This document shows positions 1 to 9,096 of a DNA stretch of 43,601 nucleotides, one piece after another. The first letter of the stretch is position 1. The number at the start of each line of letters is the position of its first letter. Location: assembly GCA_029941135.1 (NCBI GenBank), contig JAPYRI010000013.1, forward strand, positions 1 through 43,601, in the 5' to 3' direction. The translations under genes and the position numbers were made by a program. This stretch comes from Alphaproteobacteria bacterium. GTDB lineage: Bacteria > Pseudomonadota > Alphaproteobacteria > JAPYRI01. The notes beneath the pieces are model-generated. The model was not told the origin of the DNA, did not search any database, and saw only the letters and a list, made by a program, of their open reading frames with translations.

Positions 1-187
1 GCCCGACAGTCTGCCCGCGGGCGTGCGTGCAAGCCACGTGTCGCTGTTTGACGGCACTTTGGAAGGGCTGGAAGTCGAGGGCAAACCGATCTTTTCGGTT
101 CAGCACCACCCCGAGGCGTCGCCCGGCCCGCAAGACAGCCATTACCTGTTTGACCGCTTTATTCGGATGATCGAGGAGCATGCCTAA
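1..187 (+). CDS. carA: Carbamoyl-phosphate synthase small subunit, C-terminal end (partial)
   Basis: Only the last 61 codons are inside the window; the reading frame is open from base 2 to the TAA at 185-187. The translation contains [15 protein letters not shown] and ends FIRMIEEHA, the hallmark end of the class I glutamine amidotransferase domain of CarA. The His and Glu of HPE complete the Cys-His-Glu catalytic triad; the Cys lies upstream of the window. The subunit hydrolyses glutamine and passes ammonia to CarB. Its stop codon overlaps the carB start by 8 bases, so the two are very probably translationally coupled. Identification rests on this short tail plus the adjoining carB. Confidence 0.93.
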   Translation, partial: PDSLPAGVRASHVSLFDGTLEGLEVEGKPIFSVQHHPEASPGPQDSHYLFDRFIRMIEEHA

Positions 188-3100
188 GCGTACCGACATA
201 AAAAGCATCATGATCATCGGTGCGGGACCGATTGTCATCGGCCAGGCCTGTGAGTTTGATTACTCCGGCACGCAAGCGTGCCTTGCCTTGAAGGCCGAGG
301 GCTACCGGATCATTCTGGTCAATTCAAACCCGGCGACCATTATGACCGACACGGAATTGGCCGACGCCACATATGTCGAGCCCATCACGCCGGAGATGGT
401 CGAAAAAGTCATTGTCCGCGAACGACCCGATGCCCTGTTGCCGACCATGGGTGGCCAGACGGCATTGAATACTGCCATTGCTTTAGCCGAAAACGGTGTG
501 CTTGAGCGCTATGGGGTCGAGCTCATTGGCGCCAGCCAGGATGCCATCATTAAGGCCGAAGACCGGGGGAAGTTTAAGGCCGCCATGGCCAACATTGGTC
601 TTGATTGTCCGCGCGGCGTGTTCGCCCACACCAATGAAGATGCACTAGACGCGCTTGATCACGTCGGCCTACCGGCGATCATCCGGCCGTCGTTTACCCT
701 CGGCGGCACGGGCAGCGGCATCGTCTACAACCGGGATGAATTTGAAGCGGCCGTGGCCAAAGGGTTGGATGCGTCGCCAGTTAATGAAGTGCTGATCGAA
801 GAATCGGTGCTCGGGTGGAAAGAGTTCGAAATGGAGGTTGTCCGCGACAAAAATGACAACTGCATCATTATTTGCTCGATCGAAAACATCGATCCCATGG
901 GCATCCACACCGGCGATAGTGTAACTGTCGCGCCAGCACTCACGCTCACCGATAAAGAATATCAAATCATGCGCAACGCATCGATTGCGGTGCTGCGTGA
1001 AATTGGCGTCGAGACCGGAGGCTCCAACGTTCAATTCGCCGTCAATCCAGACGATGGGCGCATGGTCGTCATCGAAATGAACCCACGGGTGTCACGCTCG
1101 TCCGCCTTGGCGTCCAAGGCGACCGGATTTCCCATCGCCAAGGTCGCCGCACGATTGGCCGTTGGCTATACCTTGGACGAAATCGATAACGACATCACCG
1201 GCGTGACTCCGGCATCGTTCGAGCCGACCATCGACTATGTGGTCACCAAAATGCCGCGCTTCGCATTCGAGAAATTTCCGGGGACAGAACCGCTTCTGAA
1301 CACGTCGATGAAATCAGTGGGCGAGGTTATGTCCATCGGCCGGTCGTTCGCAGAATCGCTGCAAAAAGCACTGCGGTCCATGGAAACCGGTCTCACCGGC
1401 CTTAACGAAGTTGACGTTCCCGGGTCAAGTCCCAACAACACGTCCGCCGACAACCGGCGGGCGGTACGCGCGGCTCTGGCCCAACCCACGCCTGATCGGT
1501 TGCTGGTGATTGCCCAGGCCTTCCGGGTAGGCCTGGGTGTCGACGAAATTCACCAGGTTTGCAGTTACGATCCCTGGTTCCTCGCCCAGATCGAAAGACT
1601 GGTTGGCGAGGAACAACAAATCAAGCAGTACGGTTTGCCCGCAGAAGCGGTCGAAATGCGGCGCTTGAAAGGGCTCGGATTTTCGGATGACCGGCTGGCT
1701 GAATTGACCGATGGTAACGCGGGCGACGTGCGTGCCTTACGCCACAAATTGGGCGTGCGCCCGGTATATAAGCGCATCGACACCTGCGCTGCCGAATTTG
1801 CCTCCCAAACCCCCTATATGTACTCGACCTATGAAAATCCGGTGGGCGGCGATATTGAGTGCGAATCGGAGCCCACAGATAATACTAAAGTTATTATCCT
1901 AGGCGGCGGCCCCAACCGCATCGGCCAAGGGATCGAATTCGATTATTGCTGTGTCCACGCGGCTTATGCGCTCACCGAAGTCGGTCACCAATCGATTATG
2001 GTCAATTGCAACCCTGAAACCGTATCGACCGACTATGACACGTCGGACAGATTATATTTTGAGCCGCTTACCGCCGAAGACGTCCTCGAGCTTATTTACG
2101 TCGAACAGCAGGCTGGCACCCTGCTTGGCGTTATCGTCCAGTTCGGCGGGCAGACGCCCTTGAAGCTCGCTTCTGCTTTGTCGGACGCCCGCGTGCCCTT
2201 GCTCGGAACAACCCATGACGCCATTGACCTTGCTGAAGACCGGGAACGATTCCAAAAACTGGTCCAGGACCTGGGCTTGCGCCAGCCTGATAATGGCACC
2301 GCTTCCACCGTTGAAGAAGCGGTAGAGGTCGCAGGACAGGTGGGATATCCAGTAGTTTTACGGCCGTCATATGTTCTGGGCGGGCGCGGTATGGAAATCG
2401 TCCACGACCGCCAGAACCTCGAGCGTTATATGCGCGCCGCAATTATTGCGTCCGGCGACAATCCGGTGCTGGTCGATAGCTATCTTCAAGATGCGATCGA
2501 AGTCGATGTGGATGCTCTGGCTGATGGGGAGATGGTCTTCGTTGCGGGAATTATGGAGCATATCGAGGAAGCCGGTGTGCATTCCGGCGATTCGGCATGC
2601 TCTTTACCTCCCCATACATTGCCCGAAAATATTATCACTGAAATCCGCCGCCAAACCGAAGCCCTCGCGCGTGCGCTGGATGTGATCGGGTTGACCAACA
2701 TTCAGTTCGCGGTTCAAGGCGAAGACGTCTACATCCTTGAGGTCAATCCACGGGCGAGTCGGACGGTACCCTTTGTCGCCAAGGCGATTGGCATTCAAAT
2801 CGCCAAAATTGCCGCCCGCGTCATGGCGGGCGAGTCGCTTAAGTCATTCGGCTTAAAGACCAAAATATTGGACCATGTGGCGGTCAAGGAAGCCGTGTTT
2901 CCCTTTGCCCGTTTCCCCGGCGTTGACATTTTGTTGGGCCCGGAAATGCGCTCGACCGGAGAGGTGATGGGCCTGGACCGGCGCTTTGAAGAGGCCTATG
3001 CCAAGTCGCAATTGGCGTCAGGTAACGAAATTCCTCAGTCCGGCACGGTATTTGTGTCAGTTAAGGATGGCGACAAGGAAAATATGATCGAAGCGGCCAG

Positions 3101-3431
3101 GCGACTATCGGAAAAGGGCTTCCGTATCATCGCGACCCGTGGCACAGCGAGCGTCTTCGAATCTGCGGGTTTGCCGGTTGAGATTGTCAAAAAGGTTTTG
3201 GAAGGCCGACCCAACATCGTCGATGCGATGAAAAATGGCGATGTTCATTTGGTTTTTAACACGACAGAGGGCGCACAGGCGGTTAAAGACAGCTATCAAT
3301 TACGCCGGACGGCCCTGGTGAACAACATTCCCTATTATACGACAGTTTCTGGGGCCTTGGCGGCAACTCAAGCAATCTGTACATTGAGTCCCACAAGCCT
3401 TGAAGTCGCGCCTCTGCAATCTTATTCTTAG
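180..3431 (+). CDS. carB: Carbamoyl-phosphate synthase large subunit
   Basis: This 1083-residue protein has the normal length for CarB. It makes carbamoyl phosphate from bicarbonate, ammonia and two ATP, feeding pyrimidine and arginine synthesis in the cytoplasm. The internal duplication is visible: [17 protein letters not shown] near residue 14 opens the carboxyphosphate half and [16 protein letters not shown] near residue 574 opens the carbamate half. Each half carries an ATP-grasp domain with an EMNPR or EVNPR motif. The last ~140 residues form the MGS-like allosteric domain. The ATG start lies inside the end of carA (ATGCCTAA overlap), which fixes the start. greA follows after an 87-base gap and may be co-transcribed. 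Nothing looks damaged. Confidence 0.98.
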   Translation: MPKRTDIKSIMIIGAGPIVIGQACEFDYSGTQACLALKAEGYRIILVNSNPATIMTDTELADATYVEPITPEMVEKVIVRERPDALLPTMGGQTALNTAIALAENGVLERYGVELIGASQDAIIKAEDRGKFKAAMANIGLDCPRGVFAHTNEDALDALDHVGLPAIIRPSFTLGGTGSGIVYNRDEFEAAVAKGLDASPVNEVLIEESVLGWKEFEMEVVRDKNDNCIIICSIENIDPMGIHTGDSVTVAPALTLTDKEYQIMRNASIAVLREIGVETGGSNVQFAVNPDDGRMVVIEMNPRVSRSSALASKATGFPIAKVAARLAVGYTLDEIDNDITGVTPASFEPTIDYVVTKMPRFAFEKFPGTEPLLNTSMKSVGEVMSIGRSFAESLQKALRSMETGLTGLNEVDVPGSSPNNTSADNRRAVRAALAQPTPDRLLVIAQAFRVGLGVDEIHQVCSYDPWFLAQIERLVGEEQQIKQYGLPAEAVEMRRLKGLGFSDDRLAELTDGNAGDVRALRHKLGVRPVYKRIDTCAAEFASQTPYMYSTYENPVGGDIECESEPTDNTKVIILGGGPNRIGQGIEFDYCCVHAAYALTEVGHQSIMVNCNPETVSTDYDTSDRLYFEPLTAEDVLELIYVEQQAGTLLGVIVQFGGQTPLKLASALSDARVPLLGTTHDAIDLAEDRERFQKLVQDLGLRQPDNGTASTVEEAVEVAGQVGYPVVLRPSYVLGGRGMEIVHDRQNLERYMRAAIIASGDNPVLVDSYLQDAIEVDVDALADGEMVFVAGIMEHIEEAGVHSGDSACSLPPHTLPENIITEIRRQTEALARALDVIGLTNIQFAVQGEDVYILEVNPRASRTVPFVAKAIGIQIAKIAARVMAGESLKSFGLKTKILDHVAVKEAVFPFARFPGVDILLGPEMRSTGEVMGLDRRFEEAYAKSQLASGNEIPQSGTVFVSVKDGDKENMIEAARRLSEKGFRIIATRGTASVFESAGLPVEIVKKVLEGRPNIVDAMKNGDVHLVFNTTEGAQAVKDSYQLRRTALVNNIPYYTTVSGALAATQAICTLSPTSLEVAPLQSYS

Positions 3432-3518
3432 AGATCACGCGTCAGAACGTCTCCGGATACAGGCGGAGGCGAAGCTGATGTATTGCTTATTTGACAATTC
3501 CTGGGAGAGTATTTGGTT

Positions 3519-3992
3519 ATGGAGAAGGTGCCCATCACTTCGGAAGGTTTTCGCAACCTTGAAGTCGAACTTCGGCAACTGAAAACTAAAGAGCGCCCGA
3601 GCGTTATTCAGGCGATCGCTGAAGCGCGCGAGCACGGCGACTTATCGGAAAACGCTGAGTACCATGCGGCCAAGGAAAAACAAGGCTTCATAGAAACCCG
3701 AATTATCGATCTTGAAGATAAAATCAGCCGCGCCGATGTGATTGATGTCAGCCAAATGTCCGGCGGCACGATTAAGTTTGGCGCGACGATCTCTCTCGTC
3801 GACGAAGACACCGATGAAGAGTCGGAATATCGAATCGTCGGCGAAGAAGAGGCCGAGATCCGCGACGGAAAATTGTCATTTGCGTCACCTCTGGCGCGGT
3901 CTCTCATCGGCAAGGAAGTCGGTGACCGGGTCGAAGTAACTACGCCCAAAGGCTCCAAGGCTTACGAAATTCTTAAAGTAGCTTTCGTTTAA
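3519..3992 (+). CDS. greA: Transcription elongation factor GreA
   Basis: This 157-residue protein matches GreA in length and layout. GreA binds RNA polymerase and stimulates cleavage of backtracked transcripts. The N-terminal half (about residues 8-75) is the coiled coil and contains the family signature [14 protein letters not shown], whose acidic residues reach the active site. The C-terminal half is the FKBP-like domain and ends with the typical [17 protein letters not shown] region. I chose the ATG at 3519 over the TTG at 3513 because the GGGAGAG ribosome-binding site at 3503-3509 is 9 bases from the ATG but only 3 from the TTG. The gene is convergent with the Lrp-type regulator, with 18 bases between them. 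Confidence 0.97.
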   Translation: MEKVPITSEGFRNLEVELRQLKTKERPSVIQAIAEAREHGDLSENAEYHAAKEKQGFIETRIIDLEDKISRADVIDVSQMSGGTIKFGATISLVDEDTDEESEYRIVGEEEAEIRDGKLSFASPLARSLIGKEVGDRVEVTTPKGSKAYEILKVAFV

Positions 3993-4010
3993 AAGCGCAG
4001 GAAATTTGGT

Positions 4011-4481
4011 TTATTCTAGGGGGATACCGGGCAAATGCTTTGAGTTACGTACAGTAAGGCATGTCTTAACGTGCGCCACATTAGGCGCAGCTGTCAGTTG
4101 TGTGGTGAGGAAGTTTTGATATTCGTCCCAATCGCGGGCGACAATTTTCAGAATGTAGTCAATTTCACCTGCGAGCATGAAGCATTCACGCACCACGCTC
4201 CAGCTTTCCGCTCTGGCCTCGAATGACTTCAGGTCCACCTCAGCTTGACTGTGAAGACCCACCAACGCGAAAACCGTAACGCCATACCCCAGTGCTTCGT
4301 CATTTAGATCGGCGTGATATCCTTCGATGTATCCGGCTTCGCTTAAGGCGCGCACCCGCCGCAAACACGGCGGCGCCGAAATGCCAACTCGACGTGATAA
4401 ATCCACATTGCTAATGCGACCATCTTCCTGAAGAGCTTTCAATATCTGCAGATTGATCGAGTCTAACTTTACTTTGGCCAT
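4011..4481 (-). CDS. Lrp/AsnC family transcriptional regulator
   Basis: This 156-residue protein has the two-domain layout of Lrp/AsnC regulators. An N-terminal winged helix-turn-helix (about residues 7-58, including LQEDGRISNVDLSRRVGIS and PCLRRVRAL) is followed by a RAM ligand-binding domain. The C-terminal part includes CFMLAGEIDYILKIVARD and the usual end VKTCLTVRNSKH. Such proteins sense amino acids and control amino-acid or transport genes. The family is large and the effector cannot be told from sequence. In alphaproteobacteria an Lrp gene near greA and trxB is a common arrangement (from memory). It lies downstream of the Sel1-repeat gene in the same direction, 90 bases away. Confidence 0.93.
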   Translation of the reverse strand: MAKVKLDSINLQILKALQEDGRISNVDLSRRVGISAPPCLRRVRALSEAGYIEGYHADLNDEALGYGVTVFALVGLHSQAEVDLKSFEARAESWSVVRECFMLAGEIDYILKIVARDWDEYQNFLTTQLTAAPNVAHVKTCLTVRNSKHLPGIPLE

Positions 4482-4571
4482 GGCCTGCTCATTGCCTCAT
4501 GTACCGATGCGAAGCGGCGCGGATTCATACCGGTTCTGAGTGGTTTGCGCAATATTATTGCCCAAATGCGC

Positions 4572-5453
4572 CTAATCGGGTGCATTCAGCGCCTTTAATG
4601 CGTGTTTTGCTGGATCGTGGTCTAAATCTGCCGCGCGCCGATACCAATGTGCGGCGGCCTTCACGTTTTGCGGCACCCGCCCCCCTTGCACATATAGCCG
4701 TCCGATCTCGAACGCAGCTGCGGCTTCATCCAGATCAGACCCGCGCCGGTACCATATCAGCGCCGCTTCTTGGTTCTGTTCGGTCCCGATTGCCCCCAGG
4801 GACATGAGGCTGAGGTTAAACGCCGCCCCTTTATGACCCTGATCAGCGGCCGCAAGAAACCACTGAAAAGCGGTAGCGTCATTGCGTTTGACCCCCAGCC
4901 CGGTGCGGTACATGCCGCCCAAAAGAAACTGTGCCTCGATCAGTCCTTGCGCGGCCGCCTTGTGAAACCAGTGCGCCGCCTTTTGACTATCACGGGATAC
5001 CCCATCCCCATTCAGGTACATAACACCGAGATTAAATTCTGCGTCCGAATGACTTTGGTTCGCCGCGCGGCGATACCAGTCTGCGGCTGCAGCGGCGCTT
5101 TTGGGAACGCCCCGACCCTCCTCATACAAAACGCCCAAGCTAAAACTGGCGTCGGCATTGTCCTGAATGGCCGACAGTTGCAGCCAAGTTACCGCTTTAG
5201 CCATGTCAGCCCCGATCCCATCGCCGCGCAAGTAGGCAACACCCACATTATGTTGGGCGACCGCGTCTCCGGCTTCCGCCTTCACTAGGTTTTCGGCGAA
5301 GATTGCGGCATGATCCAGGGGAGCAACCTCTTTTAGAGGATCGTCAGGAGAGGCGGACAAATCGGCCGCCCCATTCTTTCCGGCGCACGACGACAAGACA
5401 GTGCAGATGATCGTTACCGCAAATGTCATTGCCACAAACAAAGGATTGCGCAT
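4572..5453 (-). CDS. Sel1-repeat (SLR) lipoprotein
   Basis: This protein of about 293 residues begins with a lipoprotein signal peptide: MRNPLFVAMTFAV, a hydrophobic stretch, then the lipobox LSSC with Cys at residue 23. It is probably anchored in a membrane facing the periplasm. The rest is six tandem 36-residue Sel1-like repeats with the pattern A..LG.+Y..G.GV..+...A..W+..AA..G, for example FNLGVMYLNGDGV and WYRRAANQ. Sel1 repeats build a right-handed alpha-solenoid for protein contacts; the partner is unknown. The frame stays open upstream to 5624, with other possible starts such as the ATG at 5504. I chose 5453 because it puts the signal peptide at the N-terminus. It is divergent from the ELM1-like gene. 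Confidence 0.85.
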   Translation of the reverse strand: MRNPLFVAMTFAVTIICTVLSSCAGKNGAADLSASPDDPLKEVAPLDHAAIFAENLVKAEAGDAVAQHNVGVAYLRGDGIGADMAKAVTWLQLSAIQDNADASFSLGVLYEEGRGVPKSAAAAADWYRRAANQSHSDAEFNLGVMYLNGDGVSRDSQKAAHWFHKAAAQGLIEAQFLLGGMYRTGLGVKRNDATAFQWFLAAADQGHKGAAFNLSLMSLGAIGTEQNQEAALIWYRRGSDLDEAAAAFEIGRLYVQGGRVPQNVKAAAHWYRRAADLDHDPAKHALKALNAPD

Positions 5454-5567
5454 TCGAATGAACCGACCGTCACAATTGTTACAAGTACTTACCCGCGACA
5501 TCATGGGCTGCAGTCTGATTTTGCGCAATGGCGACGGTCCAAGACGGACGGCGAATTGCTTAACATC

Positions 5568-6533
5568 ATGACCGCTGGAGCGTGTTGGGTTTTGTCCAAT
5601 GGGCGCGCTGGTACGGTGAATCAATGCCTGGGATTGGCGGAAGCCATCGGACTTCCGATCACAATCAAAGAAGTACGCCCGCGCGCGCCCTGGCGTTGGC
5701 TACCCCCCAATATGTGTCTGTCCGCCCTCAGTTCGCTCAAGCTCAGCAGTGATCCGCTGCACCCGCCCTGGCCCGATCTGGTCATTGCTTGCGGCCGCTC
5801 GACAGAGGCACTTGCTGTCGCCATCAGGCGAGCAGCCCAAAAATCCGAACACAAAATTTTCACCATCTATTTGCAACGGCCTTCTCATTCAACAAGCCAA
5901 TTCGATTTGCTCGCCCCGCCGCAGCATGACCAAGTGATCGGAGACAATGTGATCGAAACCTTGGGTGCCCTTCACCGGATCACGCCCGAGCGGTTGGCTT
6001 TGGCTGCGGAAAAATTCGCGCCTTTGCTAGATCACTTACCGCGGCCGTTGATTGCGGTGCTGGTCGGTGGCACCGGTAACGCCTACCGCATGAACGAAAC
6101 GGCGGCGCGAAAACTAGGTCAAAATCTGGCCGCATTGGCCCAAACCCGAAGTGTGGGTCTGGCAGTGACCGTCTCCCGGCGCACCGGCACCAAAAATACA
6201 TCCGCATTACGCACTGCATTGAAGGATACCCCGGCGGTTATCTGGGACGGTCAGGGCGAAAACCCTTACGCCGGATTTCTGGCCCTGGCCGACGGCATTA
6301 TCGTGACCGCAGATTCGATTTCCATGCTGTCCGAGGCATGCGCTGTGGGAAAACCGGTCTATGTCGCCGACATGCCCGGAGGATCGTCCAAATTTGAACG
6401 ATTCCACCAAAGCTTACGGTCTGCGGGTCACACCCGACCCTATACCGGTGATTTTGAGTTTTGGCCGGCAACGCCACTGGCGGAGACAGCACGGGTGGCG
6501 GCTTTCGTCCGCGATCGCCTCAAAATATCGTGA
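5568..6533 (+). CDS. ELM1/GtrOC1-like protein (DUF1022 family)
   Basis: This protein of 321 residues resembles the bacterial DUF1022 proteins that are homologous to plant mitochondrial fission factor ELM1. Visible family-like stretches are the N-terminal WVLSNGRAGTVNQCLGLAEA, PDLVIACGRST, AVLVGGTGNAYRM, and the C-terminal DGIIVTADSISMLSEACAVG followed by GKPVYVADMPG. The C-terminal half looks like a nucleotide-sugar glycosyltransferase fold (GT-B-like), with the Glu of SEACA where such enzymes bind the donor. This is inference; the bacterial role is not established. A TTG at 5556 in the same frame is an alternative start. It lies 96 bases before trxB. It has no signal peptide and is probably cytoplasmic or peripheral. 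Confidence 0.8.
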   Translation: MTAGACWVLSNGRAGTVNQCLGLAEAIGLPITIKEVRPRAPWRWLPPNMCLSALSSLKLSSDPLHPPWPDLVIACGRSTEALAVAIRRAAQKSEHKIFTIYLQRPSHSTSQFDLLAPPQHDQVIGDNVIETLGALHRITPERLALAAEKFAPLLDHLPRPLIAVLVGGTGNAYRMNETAARKLGQNLAALAQTRSVGLAVTVSRRTGTKNTSALRTALKDTPAVIWDGQGENPYAGFLALADGIIVTADSISMLSEACAVGKPVYVADMPGGSSKFERFHQSLRSAGHTRPYTGDFEFWPATPLAETARVAAFVRDRLKIS

Positions 6534-6629
6534 ACCGCCGCGAACACCTTGCATCCGACGGCGCTCCCCGGTAATACCCGGTGAGATGCGGAGACAGGGC
6601 CAAACCAACTGGTCGGACGGGAGAGTGAG

Positions 6630-7595
6630 ATGTCGGACACCAAACATGCCAAAGTTTTGATCGTCGGCTCGGGCGCAGCAGGCTGCACTGCCGCCGTCTA
6701 TTCCGCCCGTGCATGCCTGGATCCGGTCATGGTGCGCGGCCTCCAACCTGGCGGTCAACTCACCATCACCACTGACGTCGAAAACTACCCGGGATTTGCC
6801 GAGGCCATACAAGGCCCCTGGCTGATGGAGCAAATGGAGGCCCAAGCCGCCAACGTGGGCACCGAGCTCATTGATGACATCATCACCGATGTGAATTTTA
6901 CACAACAACCCTTTAGGTGCACGGGTGACAGCGGCGCCGAATACAGCGCCGACACGGTGATTATTGCCACCGGCGCGCAAGCTCGATGGCTGGGGCTCGA
7001 CAGCGAGCAGCGCTTCCAAGGATTTGGCGTATCCGCTTGCGCCACCTGCGATGGCTTTTTCTACCGGGACCGGGACGTTATGGTCATCGGCGGCGGTAAT
7101 ACGGCGGTTGAAGAAGCGCTGTACCTCACCAATTTTGCCAACAAAGTAACACTTGTCCATCGGCGGGATACCTTCCGTGCCGAAAAGATTATGCAGCAAC
7201 GGCTGTTCGCCAGTGAAAAAGTGAAAGTGATTTGGGACTCCGTCCTGGACGAAATTATCGGCACCGAAGATCCTTTGGGTGTCACCAGCGCGAGCATCAA
7301 ACATGTGAAGTCGGGAGAACTGACCAATGTGTCGGTGGATGGCGTTTTCATCGCCATTGGCCACTCCCCCGCGACCGAACTATTCGTTGGTAAGCTTGAA
7401 ATGGATGACGGTGGGTACTTGATCACCGCGCCTGACAGCACGGCAACCAATGTGCCTGGCGTTTTCGCCGCAGGGGACGTCAAAGACAAAATTTACAGGC
7501 AGGCCGTCACCGCCGCGGGCATGGGTTGCATGGCGGCACTGGAAGCCGAAAAATTTCTTGCATCGCACGCCGATGAAAGCCTGGCCGCAGAGTAA
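6630..7595 (+). CDS. trxB: Thioredoxin-disulfide reductase
   Basis: This 321-residue flavoprotein transfers electrons from NADPH to thioredoxin. It shows the FAD-binding GSGAAGCTAAVYSAR near residue 12, the NADPH-binding GGGNTAVEEALYL near residue 153, and the redox-active CATC pair at about Cys137 and Cys140, just where low-molecular-weight TrxB enzymes have it. The C-terminal FAD motif GVFAAGDVKD is present. The start is supported by GGGAGAG about 5 bases upstream of the ATG. A 350-base stretch with no gene on this strand follows, containing a probable small RNA. All catalytic residues are intact. Confidence 0.97.
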   Translation: MSDTKHAKVLIVGSGAAGCTAAVYSARACLDPVMVRGLQPGGQLTITTDVENYPGFAEAIQGPWLMEQMEAQAANVGTELIDDIITDVNFTQQPFRCTGDSGAEYSADTVIIATGAQARWLGLDSEQRFQGFGVSACATCDGFFYRDRDVMVIGGGNTAVEEALYLTNFANKVTLVHRRDTFRAEKIMQQRLFASEKVKVIWDSVLDEIIGTEDPLGVTSASIKHVKSGELTNVSVDGVFIAIGHSPATELFVGKLEMDDGGYLITAPDSTATNVPGVFAAGDVKDKIYRQAVTAAGMGCMAALEAEKFLASHADESLAAE

Positions 7596-7781
7596 CCCAA
7601 GCCTCTGGAACCTTGTTCGATTTGAATGACGACGACTTTCCGGAGTGCTAAAGGCCCTTTAATTAACAATGTTTTAGATCAATTTAGCGGTTGATTTTCT
7701 AGGCTCCTAATATCGGGGTTGAAGTCTCTTTTCAGCACCCCACATATTAACCATCGGGTGTTACTTGGCATCCTTCGATAC

Positions 7782-7937
7782 GGTCTCTGGGCGCACCTCC
7801 CCTCTGTACCCCCGCGCTCGGGACCGGGTTGGTTTGCGATTGGCTCCCTTCCGCAAATCAACCGGACTTACGTCTCCCAGACGTAGAGCCTCCCTGTCAG
7901 ACTTGGCCGGGCCCCGGTAATGGGCCCGGCTCTTTTT
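7782..7937 (+). ncRNA. Candidate small RNA with C-rich (CUCCC) hairpin loops
   Basis: Three stem-loops and a terminator lie in tandem here. Hairpin A pairs 7782-7794 with 7814-7825 (GGTCTC, a one-base bulge, GGGCGC against GCGCTC and GGGACC) and leaves a 19-base loop starting ACCTCCCCT. Hairpin B pairs 7827-7838 with 7852-7863 (12 pairs including one G-U) and its 13-base loop contains CTCCC. Hairpin C pairs TACGTCT with AGACGTA (7869-7885) around CCC. GAGCCTCCCTG follows in a single-stranded stretch before the terminator at 7906. Repeated CCUCC-like loops could pair with Shine-Dalgarno sequences, as in several alphaproteobacterial small RNAs. The 5' end is not fixed; a TAATAT at 7708-7713 has no good -35 partner. 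It could instead be the trxB 3' untranslated region. It lacks the 6S, SRP, tmRNA and RNase P signatures I know. Confidence 0.6.
7906..7937 (+). terminator. Rho-independent terminator
   Basis: A perfect 9-base-pair GC stem, GCCGGGCCC (7906-7914) with GGGCCCGGC (7922-7930), closes a 7-base loop and is followed at once by TCTTTTT. The U-tract exists only for plus-strand transcription, so it ends the candidate small RNA or the trxB transcript. The broken sigma-factor gene converges on it from the other strand. Confidence 0.9.
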
Positions 7938-7948
7938 ATACGCCTATA

Positions 7949-8557
7949 TTATTCTGTCCGTCGATCAATTCGGGTAATTCCGCCATTCGCCAGAACACGG
8001 TTGCGCTGTCCCAGAACATGGGTTCGCCGCCACCGCGGGGGACGTACATGAACACCCGTGTGCCCGCGCGCGGCTGACCAGTTGACGCCAAGCAGCCGGC
8101 CGCGCTCGAGAATTAGGGTAACTTGGTTGTAGTCGTAGTCAAACACGTCATGCAGCAGAAACGCCGCTCGCTCGGTCGGGCTAAGTTGTTCCAACAGCAT
8201 CAGCATGGCGGTTGATAAGCTGTCGAGCAACTCGGTGCTTTGGTCGGGCGCGGCGAAGGGCGCTTCCGACGGATCAGCGGACGATCCGTTCAGTAAGGGC
8301 TCGGGCAGCCAAACCCCCACGTAACTTTCCCGGCGCACCCGGGCCGAACGCAGGTGATCGATGGCGAGGCGAGTTGCGGCTGTGGTGAGCCAAGCCTTGG
8401 GCGAACGCACTTCACGGTTGTCAGTTTTTTGCCAGCGCAGGTACGTTTCCTGAACCACGTCCTCCGCATCGGCCACCGACCCCAGCATCCGATAGGCGAT
8501 GCCGGTCAAATAGGACCGATGCTCATCGAAAACGTTGGCTGGACTTTGCGGGGTCAT
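7949..8557 (-). pseudogene. ECF41-type RNA polymerase sigma factor, truncated after region 4 begins
   Basis: The first ~150 residues are a clear ECF sigma factor of the SigJ/ECF41 type. Region 2 includes YRMLGSVADAEDVVQETYLRW and SPKAWLTTAATRLAIDHLRSA; region 4 begins LSPTERAAFLLHDVFDYDYNQV. At about residue 151 (near base 8107), where the DNA-recognition helix and then the fused SnoaL-like regulatory domain of ECF41 proteins should follow, the sequence turns into Arg-rich unrelated residues and stops at 202. Family members are usually near 290 residues. Without the recognition helix it probably cannot read -35 elements. Its start lies 3 bases after the distal TAA of the upstream decarboxylase-like frame, so the pair was an operon. 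I call it a probable pseudogene; a sequencing error could rescue the frame only partly, because the C-terminal domain is missing altogether. Confidence 0.75.
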
Positions 8558-8560
8558 GGC

Positions 8561-9079
8561 TTATTGAACCTCGACCTTGACCAGACGACAACTGACCCTG
8601 TAACCCAAACCACGTTTCAAGTCCGGAAACACTCGACTGCTGGCAATAGCAAGCTACAGATCAACCACCGCCTCTTCGCCCAACATGTCTTTTAACTTAC
8701 CTGATAACTCCTCCGCTTCGGGAGCCGCTGTCACAACGGCTTGGGCGAATGCGCACACTTGCGCCAGCGCTGGTTCCAAGTTCTCAGGTTTGTCATCGAG
8801 TACGGCCTGCAGGACATCTCTGCCGACCCCGTCTTCACGAGCGAGATTGACCACAGTCTGAACGCAGGGTCCGAAATCTTCTTCAAGTGTTCCAACAAGT
8901 GCGGCAATTGTGCGGGCGTCCGACGAAGCAGCACGCCGATGGCGGGCAAGCGGCATAGACAGGCCGAACTTGAAAAACGCTGATCGAGATACTCTAAAAA
9001 TATCGCGCATGAAGTCGGCGCTCTCGCCGGTTGCCCGCTCAGTCGCGACAATTTGCTTTTCAAGCATAGCCGCAATCAT
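8561..9079 (-). pseudogene. Carboxymuconolactone-decarboxylase-like protein interrupted by an in-frame amber codon
   Basis: The frame from ATG 9079 runs 141 residues to a TAG at 8654-8656, then continues in the same frame for 30 more sense codons to TAA at 8561-8563. The second part reads LAIASSRVFPDLKRGLGY, then RVSCRLVKVEVQ, which looks like the normal C-terminus of this AhpD/CMD-like family. The first part includes RTIAALVGTLEEDFGPCVQTVV, with one Cys where decarboxylase and peroxidase relatives often have two. ECF41 sigma genes typically sit beside such COE-class genes (carboxymuconolactone decarboxylase, oxidoreductase or epimerase), which fits the next gene. A single-base nonsense change is the simplest explanation. 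A 141-residue truncated product or low-level readthrough is possible. Confidence 0.75.
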
Positions 9080-9096
9080 AGCAATGCCTCCTCTTT

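Noticed and set aside
6414-7364. A 316-residue minus-strand frame across trxB
   Set aside because: It overlaps the whole of a canonical trxB in antisense; composition is that of a shadow.
7782-7937. 6S RNA, SRP RNA, tmRNA or RNase P identity for the structured region
   Set aside because: The region lacks the GGAA tetraloop of SRP RNA, the RNase P and tmRNA signatures and the single long bubbled hairpin of 6S RNA.
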